From Cryptomeria japonica (taxonomy: Eukaryota; Streptophyta; Pinopsida; Cupressales; Cupressaceae), in assembly GCF_030272615.1 (NCBI RefSeq), contig NC_081413.1, positions 165,405,580 to 165,469,579 on the forward strand: a stretch of DNA of 64,000 nucleotides, in the 5' to 3' direction. How positions within the stretch are numbered: the first letter of the stretch is position 1; the number at the start of each line of letters is the position of its first letter. Below, one piece after another: positions 12,986-26,165 of the stretch. A program made the position numbers and the translations under genes. A model generated the notes under the pieces. That model was given only the letters and a program-made list of their open reading frames with translations. It had not been told where the DNA came from and searched no databases.

Positions 12986-14603
12986 TAATAACTCAATGAT
13001 GAACCACTAGTACCAAACCGGTACTGAGAGGGGGGGTGAATCAGTACAAACACAAATACAATCCAAAACCGATTTGACAGCAAATACTCCAAATGACTGA
13101 TAAACAGGGATGCCGATAAAATAGAGTGCAACCGGTAACATCCAGTATAGCTCAATCAGTCATGAACTGGTCACTCAATAAGCTTTTCTCTTGGCTCAAT
13201 TCCATAGTATCATTATATTCTCATGCATAAACTAGTAAACTTAACCATCAAATCTTCACAACAGTGAGTTCAATATGTTTTATAGACAGGCATAAGACAT
13301 AGAACCTTCATGTGCTTAACAAATAAAACAGAGCATCACAAGACAAAAGCATTACACATGACACACATATTTTTCACGTGGAAACCCAACTAGGAAAAAC
13401 CACGGTGGGATGAATACCCACAAGCTGCTTTTTGAACTCTTTAGAAGTCTACTCTGTTAGGAGCCTTGTCCGGTTAAGGACATTACAATAGGTTCTGGTA
13501 GGAACCGATCCTGTTAAGGATCACCCGATTAAGGGATACCCGGTTAAGGGTTAAACCCAATAGGGTCACCTTGTTAGAGGATTTTAAGAACTCAATAGCT
13601 GAAAGGATCTCCTAAGCTTCTCTAGCTTCTCAAAACTCATTAGCCTCGAGTTACCCGGTTAAGGGATTTGAAACAAGCCGGTTAAGACCACCCGATTTAA
13701 GGGATTTTGAATCAAGCCAGTTAAGGCTACCCTGTTAGGGGATTTTACAACTGTTGAAGTGGTTAGAGATCAACAGGTATTACAATGATCTTTTAACAAC
13801 ACTCGATGCTAATGTAGATCCGTTTAGGCTCCTCTTTTCCTTCTGCACATTCACTTTGCAGGTATCTCTTCTCTCCTTCAGTCTGGCAATTATCACGTAT
13901 CACTTTCCTTGGATACACACTCATAACTTTTGCCAACAACCTCAGACAGAAACCCAACATCGACCTTATAGGAAACATATAGGTCGGTAGCAAAAACCCT
14001 AAACCCTAAACCTGTTAGGTTGAGCAATTCAAACGGTTCGATCCTGACCGTTGAATCATACTACATTAAATGCACCAGTCTTGAATCGATCTCAATACAT
14101 TCTCCATCATCCATTATCCACCGTTTCCATGGCAGTTGATAACCCATCACGCGTTATCACTATTTGACAGACTTCGCACATTCCCAAGGTAGATAGGAAT
14201 AGTCATCTTCATGCAAGATCCTTCACACACACAGAGCTTACGTGGCAACATGTTCTGTCCTCCATCATACTATTAACTCATCACACAAAGATCACCGATT
14301 GAGTCACATAGACTTGAGGTACTCCAACCGGAAACCCCGAAGTGGAAGCTGCCTACCAACCGGTAGTCATACAGTGCTTCCATGTGCCGATTCCCATAAC
14401 TACATGCCGGTTCACCTTGAACAAATATGCCACTTCACTTTGGCATATAAATCGGTTCACACATGTGTCGGTTTCTCTCTCTTCACTTATCACATGTGCC
14501 GATTCACACTATGTCCCATATTGACATCAATGACAACATACAATGTCATTATGTCTTCATGCCAGTTCACATAAGGCTCATGCCGGTTCACATAATGCCA
14601 ACA
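12986..14603 (-). mobile_element. Solo LTR inserted in tandem unit 2
   Basis: Inserted sequence of 1,618 bp flanked by the perfect 5-bp direct repeat caacc (12981-12985 and 14604-14608). Unit 1 at the same place reads tatgacaacctt without interruption, so it serves as the empty site. The inner edge carries the ctgagaggggggg block followed by gtgaatcag, the same block found at the 3' end of the Copia LTRs at 30529 and 35569; this gives the orientation. The right end reads ccaaca as in those LTRs. The left end reads TA instead of the expected TG, probably a G-to-A change. No internal domain remains. Confidence 0.75.
13994..14012. repeat. Short telomere-like run (CCCTAAA)
   Basis: aaaccctaaaccctaaacc is about 2.7 units of the plant telomere repeat, inside the solo LTR. 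It may be a telo-box-type promoter motif or chance; it is too short to be an old telomere. Confidence 0.5.
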
Positions 14604-15262
14604 CAACCTTGCGCGGACCCACTTCATACCGCCAACTGAGTGCCTTGTCACCGCCAACTGGGGTTACCCCATTTACTACCACTCTTAGTGGGACCCTCCA
14701 CCTTTTTCGCTATTTTGCTAAAGGTATAGCTCGTGCATCTCCTGGCCACAAAACAACAAGAAGCCATTGATCTTTTTCCAAGCTCTACAAAAAGTGGTAG
14801 CTGTTATGCGACGTCACTCCTCCGTGTGATTTCCACCTGTCTTTCGCGACTTCGCAAACATTACTCTTCGTTTGGCTTGCAGCCACGAAACCACGAGAAC
14901 CGTTAGATCAAAACAAACCTGATCTTCTTTTAACTTCATGCCATGCCTGTCCCTTGGGCCCATCGGCCTTTTCGCTACTTCGCAATGACTAACTTACTAG
15001 CATCTTATCTTCGCGAATTCATGCGAGCCATTAGATCTTAAGAACTTTCTCGTTGTTTACTCTTTTATGAAAACCTTGCCCAGACCCACTGCATACTGCC
15101 AATTGAGTGCCTTGTCACCGCCATGTCATCGCCAACTAGGGTTACCACATTTACTACCACTCTTAGTGGGACCCTCCACCTTTTCGCTATTTCGCTGAAG
15201 GTATATCTCGTGCACCTCCCAACCATGAAACAACGAGAAGCCATTGATCTTTTTCCAACCCG

Positions 15263-15699
15263 ATCATTGTTTAACCAAAGAAGACCGCTTATCTCTGGGA
15301 CCCGCCAAACCCTTTCGCCACTTCGCAAAGGTTAAAACACGTTCAGCTTGATCTCACGAAACCATGCTGTCCGTCCGATCAGATGAAACTTGATCGGTGT
15401 TTAGCTTTGGTCCAAACTATATGTCAGGTCCACCTTCGCCTTTCGCTACTTCTTAGAAACTAAGTTTCAAGCACTTTTTGGTCGCAAATCAAGGCAGTTC
15501 GTCAGATCAACAGAAAATCACATGATACTTATAAGGCCCGTCAGACATTAGAAAAGGCAGATTAAAAGCGAACAAGAATAAAATGTTTAAAGGGACCACC
15601 TAGGTAAATGACAAGGGGAGAACACTTTTATGATAAATGGACCCATCGCTTAAGTGAATAGTATAGTAATGCCAAATTAGAAACCAAAAGGGCTTTTCT
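15263..15699. other. Repeat-derived flank, no gene
   Basis: Continues the ttcgctacttcg and gttagatca style of the tandem units up to about 15500, then ordinary AT-rich sequence. No reading frame or structure is supported. Confidence 0.4.
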
Positions 15700-15966
15700 C
15701 AGGTATTATTTTTTTATATCGATGATAATTATTATTTTTTTTTATAAAAATGATCATCGTCGGAATTACGATGAATACCAAGCTTTCAACCGACGACTTC
15801 CTGGACCGTCGGCAGAGTCCATTGGATTGTCGAATTTTCGACGGGCATGGAATCGTCGACCAATCCGACGTTGAGTTTTTGACGGTGGATTTTGTCGACA
15901 CTCCGACGAAAATTCATTGAAAATCCGACAAACGTCCGTCGAAAATCAGCTCTAAATGTACTAGTG
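15700..15966. mobile_element. CACTA transposon terminal region
   Basis: The strand-reversed end begins CACTAGTACATTTAGAG at 15966, a CACTA-type terminal repeat, with cat (15967-15969) as a candidate 3-bp target site. The next 230 bases are packed with CGTCGG, CGACGG and TCGTCGA motifs in both orientations, typical of the subterminal transposase-binding repeats of plant CACTA elements. The other end was not found, so this may be the right end of a long element (perhaps the one with the transposase at 737-6640) or a truncated copy. Confidence 0.65.
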
Positions 15967-17900
15967 CATGATTCAGAGGATTTTTTCTTTCCCCGAAGCA
16001 ACCTTGCAAGTTACACTTCACAAACCCTGATCGAGTCACAGGAGGACTAGTCACAAATTTCTTACTCATTTTTCTTTGAACACTTGCTGGATTTAAACTT
16101 GATTTGTTAGGTCTCCCCAGAGAGATCGGCTGCATTCCTTGACCACCACTAGGAGAAAGGGACAAAGTGTTTTGTATCCCAGCATCAATTTCCATTTGAG
16201 TCTTAAGACTCTTCGGAGGCCTACCCCTCCTAGGAGAAACCACTAGTGGTGAGAAAAGCAAATTGGTTTGGACAATAGGTAAACTCCTACATGACTTTGG
16301 AGAAGCCAAAATGGTTGGGTTATCGTCAGAACCCCATTCCTTAGAAGCCAAAATCTCAAAAGGATTAACCGATGCCGAGATTGGGAGGGTCGAGTTTATA
16401 CCCCCCAAATCATTCTCAATTGAACAAATAACCCTATCAGTAATACCCTCATCCATCTAAGGCGCATGATTATTAAAAATTTCATTGACTTGATGAACCA
16501 TATTTTCATCTGGCATAATAACCTCAGACATGTCACTAATCCCTAAAGTAGTTTCCTTATCCATATTAACTTCAACCTTATGCGATGAATTATTAGACAC
16601 TAAATTCTTAATTTCTTGAACTAAAGAAGCATCATCAGGAACTCCTATGATGGGTGCCTCTTTGTTAATTTCCATAACCACTGCATTTTTATCTAAAATC
16701 ACAAGTTTAGAAGATTCCAAAACCTCCTTATGAGTATTATTGTCATTAACCTGTATGTGTTGCTTTGACATTTTAGGGCAAGCTACAGTTGGTGTATGAT
16801 CTACCCCCACCTCTGATCCCCCAAAATTTGAAAATGTCATCTGAGAAAACAGATATGAAACAGAACACGTAATGTGATCATTTGGTTACCCAGGACTACA
16901 ACACAGAGGGTTATTTTGGATATTATTTTGGCACGTATCTAACAGTTTGAGTGAAAAAACCTTTTCACATCCAACAACTAAAGGTCCCGCAGACAACATA
17001 TCTTAATTAGAAGGTCTAGGGGCAGAAGCAAGCATCTGCTGGTTTTTCTTAAAATCCATAAGGAAAGGAGCATCCAAAAGTAAAGGAGACTTACGAAGCT
17101 CTGAATCCAGTTTATCAATAGATTGACACCAAATACCATCACGTGATTTGATATTACAAGTACGGGGGCACACATTATTAGGGTTAATTAAAACAAAAAA
17201 ATTTACCAGAACCTCCCCATCCACAAAGTCCATTTTAGATGTCAAAAAAGTCCCAAATGTATTCCCAATTTGCTCGAGGACATCCGGATCCATAAAATCA
17301 AAGGGAATTTTAGGTCAACCAAACCAACCAGGTGTAAGTTTCAAACCAGATGAAGCGGGAACAAAAAAAGGTTTCCAAGCCAAAATAGAAATTAAGTGCT
17401 TTCCAAACCAGTGATGTGAAGATCTCAATACTTCATCTCTAACAGAGGGAGATTCAAAGACAATAATAAAATCATTTGCAGACAATAATTGAAAATAATG
17501 CATATCTGCCCATCGTTTTTGCAATTTATTGTAAAGTTTTAGCAAGCTTATCTGATCACCCCAAATTTCCCCAGAAATAGCATTAGTGTGTAAGCAATAC
17601 GCTTTCTTGTCCACATAAGAACCCAAAAGATCAATGCAAGGAATCGGAGCCCAAACCTATGATGATGAAACCCCTAGCTGAATAGAATCAGAAGGAATCA
17701 TACTTACCTTTTCCTTCTCCAGACTAGCTTCCTTATGGTTTAAAATTACCTTCCTCCCCACCTACTTTGAAGAAACAGTAGCCCTATCTGCATTCTCCAC
17801 ATTCGTCGAACCAACCATCTGAGCAAATGTTCACTTCTCACCCAGATCTTTAGCCCATTTCCCCTTAAAAAATTTCTCAAAATTTCCTTGCCTCACCCCA
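15967..17900 (-). pseudogene. LINE (L1-type) ORF1, decayed and truncated
   Basis: Plant L1 ORF1 proteins bind the element RNA. On the minus strand one frame reads from about 17880 (FEKFFKGKWAKDLG) to the CACTA end at 15966 with few stops (near 17850, 17770, 17665, 17315, 17003 and 16457). A DUF4283-like block lies at about 17520-17315 (RWADMHYFQLLSANDFIIVF, then HHWFGKHLISILAW). It is followed by PFDFMDPDVLEQIGNTFG and by SRDGIWCQSI (17290-17110). The C-terminal half is low-complexity and basic (SPRRGRPPKSLKTQ). No ORF2 (endonuclease or reverse transcriptase) is present; the CACTA terminus cuts the sequence. The family call rests on the DUF4283-type order of motifs. Confidence 0.7.
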
Positions 17901-18144
17901 TTATTGAAACATCCCCGAGTAATTCTCCTCCCATTATTATTTTATCGCCACTGAAAGTTGTGTCTGTTTCGAAAGAAACCCTGAAAATACCTTGAGACCA
18001 GCCGAAACACATTATTATTCCCATTCCTTTGTACCTGCATCGCCTTGTCCTCCCATCTCCATTGGTATACACCCATTGCAGAACATGTGGCGGATCTTCC
18101 CAAGCCACATCTTCCCATGAGCCCACTTGCTTTCTGTCACCCAT
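17893..18144 (-). pseudogene. Possible 5' part of the LINE ORF1
   Basis: An 83-codon open frame (MGDRKQVGSWEDVAWEDPPH) lies directly before the ORF1 frame but in another phase. It may be the N-terminal part after a frameshift, or 5' leader. No motif decides it. Confidence 0.3.
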
Positions 18145-19826
<1,682 letters not shown>

Positions 19827-20657
19827 AAACCATTTCTAAATATACCAAAGTTTTCCTTAATTGACTCTCCACACCTCTTCGGTGTACCCATTGCACACCA
19901 AGGTGCGATTGCTAGTTAATAGCATTGAGATGTTTATTTTGATTAATACTTAAAAAATTAGAGTTTGCTTTTTTTTTACTAAAAGAGGGGTAAAAATTTA
20001 TTCAATCACAAAAGAGATACAAATAGAGAGACGAGAAGAATTATCATAGGGCATTCTTAGTGAGAACGTCTAGAATTTTCTATTTTGGAGAATGAATACT
20101 ATAGAAACATTTACATTAGATCATATTATCCTAATACCACTACATGAATTTTTGTTATCCTTGTTCCCTTACTCATAGCCATATAGTTGCTTAGTTAGGG
20201 GTCTCATCAAAGAGAACATGACCCTCACAATATGATAGAATATACAAATGTGTTTATAAACATTGTTTGTCCTTCTAATAAATAGATATAAAAAAATAAG
20301 GCAATCGAATTGTGCTAGTCTACCTCTTGTCATTTAATTCCACATGCAATATTTTAGGTCTTTGTCAAAGATCAAGTCCATGCACGTGAAGATAAGATCC
20401 TCTTGTGAAGCTAAAGAAGAGCAAAGAAATGATTAGTTTGTAAAATAAAAAAGCTTTATTTGAGTCAATTCTAAAAATCTAGAGCATTAGTAAATGAATC
20501 CCTAAAATGTGACATGTTACCTTTCTATTCTCGATTATTAAGCTAAGTAACACATTTAATTTAAAATTCATTTTAGGATCAATCATAGTTCCTTACCTTA
20601 AGGTAGATATATTCATCAGTACGATTTAGTTAATTATCCTAAGAGAATTGGCCAATT
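19827..20657. other. Intergenic DNA, no feature seen
   Basis: AT-rich sequence without supported genes. Between 19870 and 19905 the words ggtgtaccc and cacaccaaggtgcg form a weak local inverted repeat, not strong enough to name. Confidence 0.4.
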
Positions 20658-21226
20658 AACTTGTCCTCTCCTATAAGATTTCAAGCCCAAGATTTCATAG
20701 ATATCAAGCCAGTAAACTTGTCCTCTACTAGGGGAAAGGACCCAATAGTTGTGCACCCTAACTTTGGGCTTCTCAAAATCCTACTTGGAAATTTCAAATC
20801 ACTCCGATTTTTTTACAACTTACTTGGCAAGTCCCCTGCTTATAACTAAGGTTTCAAGGCCACATCATCAAATATGATGCCACATTAGCATGCTTTTTGC
20901 CAAGGTGTCCAAAACAGCCCCCCAAAAAAGTGAGACCAATAGGCACGCAAAAGAGACCCCAATAGTTGTGCAGCTGATATGGCATCACCTGATTGGTTAC
21001 TTTTTACAATATTAGTACATTTCTTAACAACTATTGATACATTTCCTAACAACTGTTGGTACATTTCCTAACAAAAGTTGATTTTATTTTGTTTCAAACA
21101 ATAGGTTTTATTTGTTCAATTTTTGGAACAAAAGATATCAACAACCCTCACAACAATTGGTACATGCTCAACCACTGGATCCTTTCCCCTATAAGATTTC
21201 AAACCTAAGATTTCATAGATATCAAG
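20658..21226. repeat. Tandem duplication of about 56 bp, second copy split by a MITE
   Basis: aacttgtcctctcctataag and the following ataagatttcaagcccaaga run occur at 20658-20708. The same words recur at 20714-20730 and 21191-21226, with the MITE between them. Without the MITE the two units are adjacent and nearly identical, so copy 1 records the empty site. Confidence 0.8.
20731..21189. mobile_element. MITE with GGGGAAAGGA termini in a TA target
   Basis: 459-bp non-coding element with imperfect inverted ends of about 24 bp (ggggaaaggacccaatagtt at the left; the complement of ctggatcctttcccc at the right). It is flanked by TA (20729-20730 and 21190-21191). Removing the element and one TA restores ctctacTAtaag, which matches ctctccTAtaag in the neighbouring duplicate. 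A TA target suggests Tc1/mariner-type mobilisation. Inside are three units of about 25 bp (acatttcctaacaac) at 21013-21078 and an internal copy of ccaatagttgtgca near 20952. Confidence 0.75.
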
Positions 21227-22619
21227 AATTTATTTGACTTGACAAGCTGAAAATATTTGTCACAATATGAAATTGTTCTATTTGTATCAAAGTTGAACTA
21301 TGTAATTTTGAATCAAACCCATTAACCCATATTTCCAATGTTTTTAATCTATTTTTAAAATACTTTCCTAAAAAAATAAAATTGAAATTTAGATTGATAT
21401 GCTAAATAGCAGGCTTTCTGTAATGCTTATTTAATGTAGCTTGTCTGGGAGTTACCCCTGCTTGTTCGTTATTGTTGTACCCTTTGTATTATGAAACAGG
21501 ACATGGCATTAAAAAGGCCCTCATAACTGTCACCATTGTCTCTGTTCTCCACTACTTGCTTACTGGGGCAATGGGCTCAGCAATAACATCTTCCCCCACA
21601 ATGTACAAACAAAAATTCAATTTTATCACTGTAAATGGCTTTACCATCCTGGTGCAATGAGACCCCTCTTCAACGTTTATTGTCCTTCGGAATTTCAGGA
21701 CATCCATCACATTTGATTTCTATAGTTCATATTGCTGAGTATAATTGATTTCTGAGTTCAATTCTGTGAAATTTTTTTGCATCAACATTCATATTATGAT
21801 CTGTTGCAATAGACTCACCAATCAAATCTTTCTCCACAAATGTAGAACAAAATTCAATTTTATCACTATAAACGACTTTACTCCAGTAGTTAGCAATTGG
21901 ATTACCAATAAAATCCTTCCCCACAAATGTACTATAAAAATTCAATACTAACACTGTAAACGGCCATATAATTCAATGAATTCTATAACTCATTCTGGTG
22001 CAATGAAGCTCCCTTCAATGTTTATCATCCCTTGGAGTTCAGGGACATCCATCACATCTCAGATGTTGATATTATTGAGTGTATCTGATTTTTGGATTTA
22101 ACTGTGTGAAAATTTTATCATTAATGTTTGGGATCATCATTATGTAATTGATATTTGAATTGAATTATATGAAAATTTTATCAATAACATTTTAGATCGT
22201 ACTCTGTGATCCATCATGGATATAACAGCTATAAGAAAAAAATGAAACTTCTGAAAAAAAATAAAATTGTGCAGTCCGAGGTGTAGAGTCTTCACCAATA
22301 ATTTGCATTGGCATTAAAAGAAATTAAATGCGGTGAAAGGGGGAGCATGAATGTGAGATGATTAAGCCATTGTCAGAGTGAGACAAATGCGTGAAGGTAC
22401 TTTAATGGGCCACTGGACACTCTAACATGTACTAGTACCCACTAACTGAAATCTGCATTAGGAATTAAACAGAACATTCCTGCAACTATTCAGAAATCGG
22501 CTTTTGGAAGGTTTTTAATAAACTTCACAAGATAAAACAATTCATGGGCCCAAAACATCAATGTTGTTCTTATATGGGTTGGGCTATGGAGGAAAAAGTT
22601 ATGATAGTGCAGTAGTTTG
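21227..22619. repeat. Imperfect direct repeats of about 325-345 bp
   Basis: ccccacaatgtacaaac, attcaattttatcac and ggtgcaatgag with gacatccatcacat occur at 21594-21715. They recur, diverged, at 21918-22060, and a third partial copy (tctccacaaatgtagaac) lies at 21830-21880. A reading frame of 62 codons at 21472-21660 is not preserved in the other copies. The origin is unknown and no gene is supported. 22060-22619 is plain AT-rich DNA. Confidence 0.5.
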
Positions 22620-23446
22620 TTGCAATTGATGATGTTATTAAAGAAGATCGTTCACTGTTTTTTAATATTTTTTTCATTTGGTAGTTTATTGTAATTGATA
22701 TTGTTATTAAGTTTAGAAGAAAATCGGTTCAGGTAAGATTGATTTTTAACTGTTTTCTATATTTTTATCATTTGATAGTTTATGTAAGTAATGTTGTTAC
22801 TAAGTTTAGAAGAAAATTGGTTCAAACAAGATTGATTTTTAACTGTTTTCTAATTTTTAAATAATTTGGTTAAATGTTTTAATGTTATAAAGTGGGTTTG
22901 GTGAGTATCTTTTCGTTGGAAAGTCATCAAGAGGCTGTATTCTAAGAGGATTCAATTAACTAACTCCATGATCATAACAGCTTGGGAGAGTCCAGAGCAT
23001 AATCTCATTCATACATATATATTTTCTTCTTTGATTATTCTTTCGAGAGAAAAAAATGTTAAAGTTTTACTTTTGTATTCTTTGACTTAAGAATATAGGA
23101 AATAAAAAAAAATCATATTGGATTGATAAAAAAAAATTCTCATATTAGATCAATAATAAAATTTTATATTTTTACTATTGCATTCAAGATTTTAAAAAAA
23201 ACAAGTGGTCACTTAAGACCCTCTTTGGACCCTATTTTCATGCACTTACCCAATTTGAGATGCTCAATGTAAAAAATAATAATATTAAACATTAGGATGT
23301 TGATTAAGTTTAAAACTAGTGAAGTTTATTGATGCTATTGAAGATGATAGTGAGTTGTCATTGAAAACTGTGACTAGCTGTTGTTGAAGATGATAGTCAA
23401 TTATTGTTAAAGATGACAATCAATTGCTAACAAAGATGATAGAGTT

Positions 23447-23743
23447 ATTTTTTTAATTATAAAAGCAACATTAAAAAGGATGCTAACCCTTCACATTGCC
23501 AAAAGGCTATCAAATAGCATACAACAGCCTATAGGTGGCAAACAAACTAAGTAGAGGTACAAACCCCAAACTAACAAGGTCGAACAGGCCAAACAAACCT
23601 GTCAAACCTACAACTACCCAAAACCCAACTCAAGAGTGGGGAGAAACACCCAAAACTTGACAGAGGGGTTTGGGAAAGGGGGGCGGACTTCCCTTCCATC
23701 TGCGACAAACAACCATCCACGCAACACTGTCATTAGGAACATT
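23447..23743 (-). mobile_element. Short retroposon with 16-bp target duplication, probably a LINE 3' end
   Basis: 297 bp flanked by a perfect 16-bp direct repeat caaagatgatagagtt (23431-23446 and 23744-23759). The insert begins with a T-run on the plus strand, so on the minus strand it ends ttataattaaaaaaat. Copy B has no insert at this place (gcgaagatgatagatttg, 27560). A long target duplication and an A-rich 3' end mark target-primed reverse transcription. It has no tRNA boxes, so a 5'-truncated LINE is more likely than a SINE. Confidence 0.75.
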
Positions 23744-25045
23744 CAAAGATGATAGAGTTGTTGCTAAAGATGTGTTTATGGACTTTTTAGCTTGTTGGAA
23801 TCTTGGATGAAGTCAAAAATAGTAAATTCTAGAAGTTAAAACTAGTTGTTTCTTTAAATGCCATATGTTTTGGTCTTATTTAAGATTTATTCTCCCAACA
23901 TTAAAGATAGTATATAGGTGCTTTATATAGACCATTATTATTATTTTTTTCAAATATTTTTTAGGATATTAAATTCTATATCAATGATATTATTTTTTTG
24001 TTTGTATGTAAGTTGAATATGATGTTTTTTGTAAGAAAAAATAGCTGAAAATAATACCATTTTAGGGAGTAAAATTTAGATTATACTCAAACTCATGGGA
24101 TTCATTTCTTAAGAATTTTTATAAAAGTTTTATTTCGCTATGTTAATTACTATTTTTTTTTCCCTTATCCCATATTAGAATTAGTTAACACCATATGAGA
24201 GTAATAGGTAGGTATATAGAACACACTACAGAGAGATGTGAATATACAACCAACATAAGATAAAAGAGATGTAATCAAATATATTCTCAAATGAAACTCT
24301 ACGTCACATAACGCAAGTAGAACCTATCCTTGGAAGTAGATATCTAGTTAAGTAAGATTATCAAATCCTAGGTGCATATAATGTAACAAAGTGTTAAACT
24401 AAATGCAAGAAAATAAAATAATTAACCAAATATATTTAAAGACTAATTCATTCACACATCATCTAGGATTATCCAAGAAAAGTCATGTAAGAGAATCATA
24501 ACAACATTGTAAAGTGTCTTAATGGCATCACCAATTAGTCATCATTTTAGGCTTATTCAATTCTTGCCTATTGTCTTTGATATTGATTCATCATCATTAA
24601 ATAATTTTCCCTGGGGGTTTTGACCAAAGACAAATAAATCAATCTTAGTAATTTCTCAAATGGTATCTCTCAACACCACCCTTCTTTAGACATAGGTATA
24701 TTAGATTGAGGTGAATTAATTTAAGTTGAAACATTTTGGACATATCATTCGCATTAGAGAAGTTCATATCCACACACCAATTTCACTTCCATAGGCATGG
24801 AGATCAAATCCACAGGTATGACCTCAAAGTTGAGAAAAAAAATCATCATCTTGAGATTGTCTAGCAAAAACAAATTATTGAGACAATGACATTAATTTCA
24901 AACATTTATCACAATCATTCCTTCATCAAATCTAACATTGAATTCTTTCATTTGTATTCATTTAATTATCACATCATTTTTTATATTACATTACAAATTT
25001 ATGATTCTTGACTTTAAATTTTGTAATTATATTATTTAATCAATT

Positions 25046-25191
25046 ATCCATGAATACATGTATGTATGCATATGTGCATGTATGTATGTATATGTATGCA
25101 TATATATGTATATGTATATGTATATGCATATGTTTGTATATATGTATATATTATAGACACATACATTTATAGAGTTATATATATGTATGTA
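25046..25191. repeat. ATGT/ATAT simple repeat
   Basis: Alternating purine-pyrimidine run (atgtatgtatgcatatgtgc, atatgtatatgtatatg) leading into the AC microsatellite. The equivalent sequence in copy B (28905-28928) is much shorter. Confidence 0.8.
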
Positions 25192-25313
<122 letters not shown>

Positions 25314-26165
25314 AAGAGTCGACACCCTCATTGATTTAGCTAATTACTAGTAAACTAAATTGTTCATGTTTATAAAGGTGAAATACCAACTCAGACAAAA
25401 TATCCAGTCTTCAAACAAATTGCATGGCTTATTGAGTATTTCCATGTTTTGTTAATTTTTCTAGAATTTCGTCATAGAACTCCCTTAAAGAGCCCAAATT
25501 TCTTTAGTTTATTTTATCTTATGGTTTTAGTATTTTCTCACTGTTTAGATGTCTCGTTTCTTAATATGGTTTAAGATTCAGAATTGTGTGTCTTTATGCT
25601 ATAGATGTTCTTTTTGATAAATTGTGAAATATAATTTGAAGTGTTAGTATAAAAAAATAGTATAATGTTTATCAAAACAATTATTATTTTGATGGGAAAT
25701 TATACAAAGAAAATATTATTTTGACGGAGGATATTATATCATTCATGAGTTTGTTTTTCTATTTGATAGGGGAATGCAATTCTATGTCAATGTCTTTTTC
25801 ACTAAGAATTAAGGAATGAGAAATATCCATTTGAAAAATGTATCTAGTATACTATCCCCGCATCATCTCTTATACTATACTTCTGAAAATTTGAACCTTC
25901 ATAGATTACGTAATCAAGAAACATACCATTACTTTCACCCTCACTAATTATATTCACCAATTAAATATTATTTAAACAATATATAAAATTATATATCAAA
26001 GAAAATATATATTTTTGCAAATTAAATCAACATTCTCTTCTACCACATCGACCTTAAAGTTAAACCAGCCACATGCAAATCCTCACAACCTTAATAAACC
26101 AAAGTTATGGCGGTTTGTGAGAATGAAGTTCATGTGGGAGTGGGAAGATTGGTTAAGCGGTTTGT

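Larger units (their letters stand above)
12240..15262. repeat. Three tandem units of about 470-480 bp
   Basis: Unit 1 is 12240-12719, unit 2 is 12720-14810 (about 468 bp once the solo LTR inside it is removed) and unit 3 is 14811-15262. Each starts with cacgtcactcctccgtgtga, followed by a ttcgcgacttcgc-type block, gaaccgttagatcaaaac, cttttcgctacttcgcaatg, gccaactagggttacc and a gccattgatctttttcc-type ending. The units are clearly related but not identical. The repeated CGCGAA and GTTAGATC motifs continue on both sides (11700-12240 and 15262-15500), so this is probably part of a long LTR. Confidence 0.75.

Noticed and set aside
20661-20849. 62-codon frame across the MITE border
   Set aside because: It crosses a transposon junction and is not preserved in the neighbouring duplicate.
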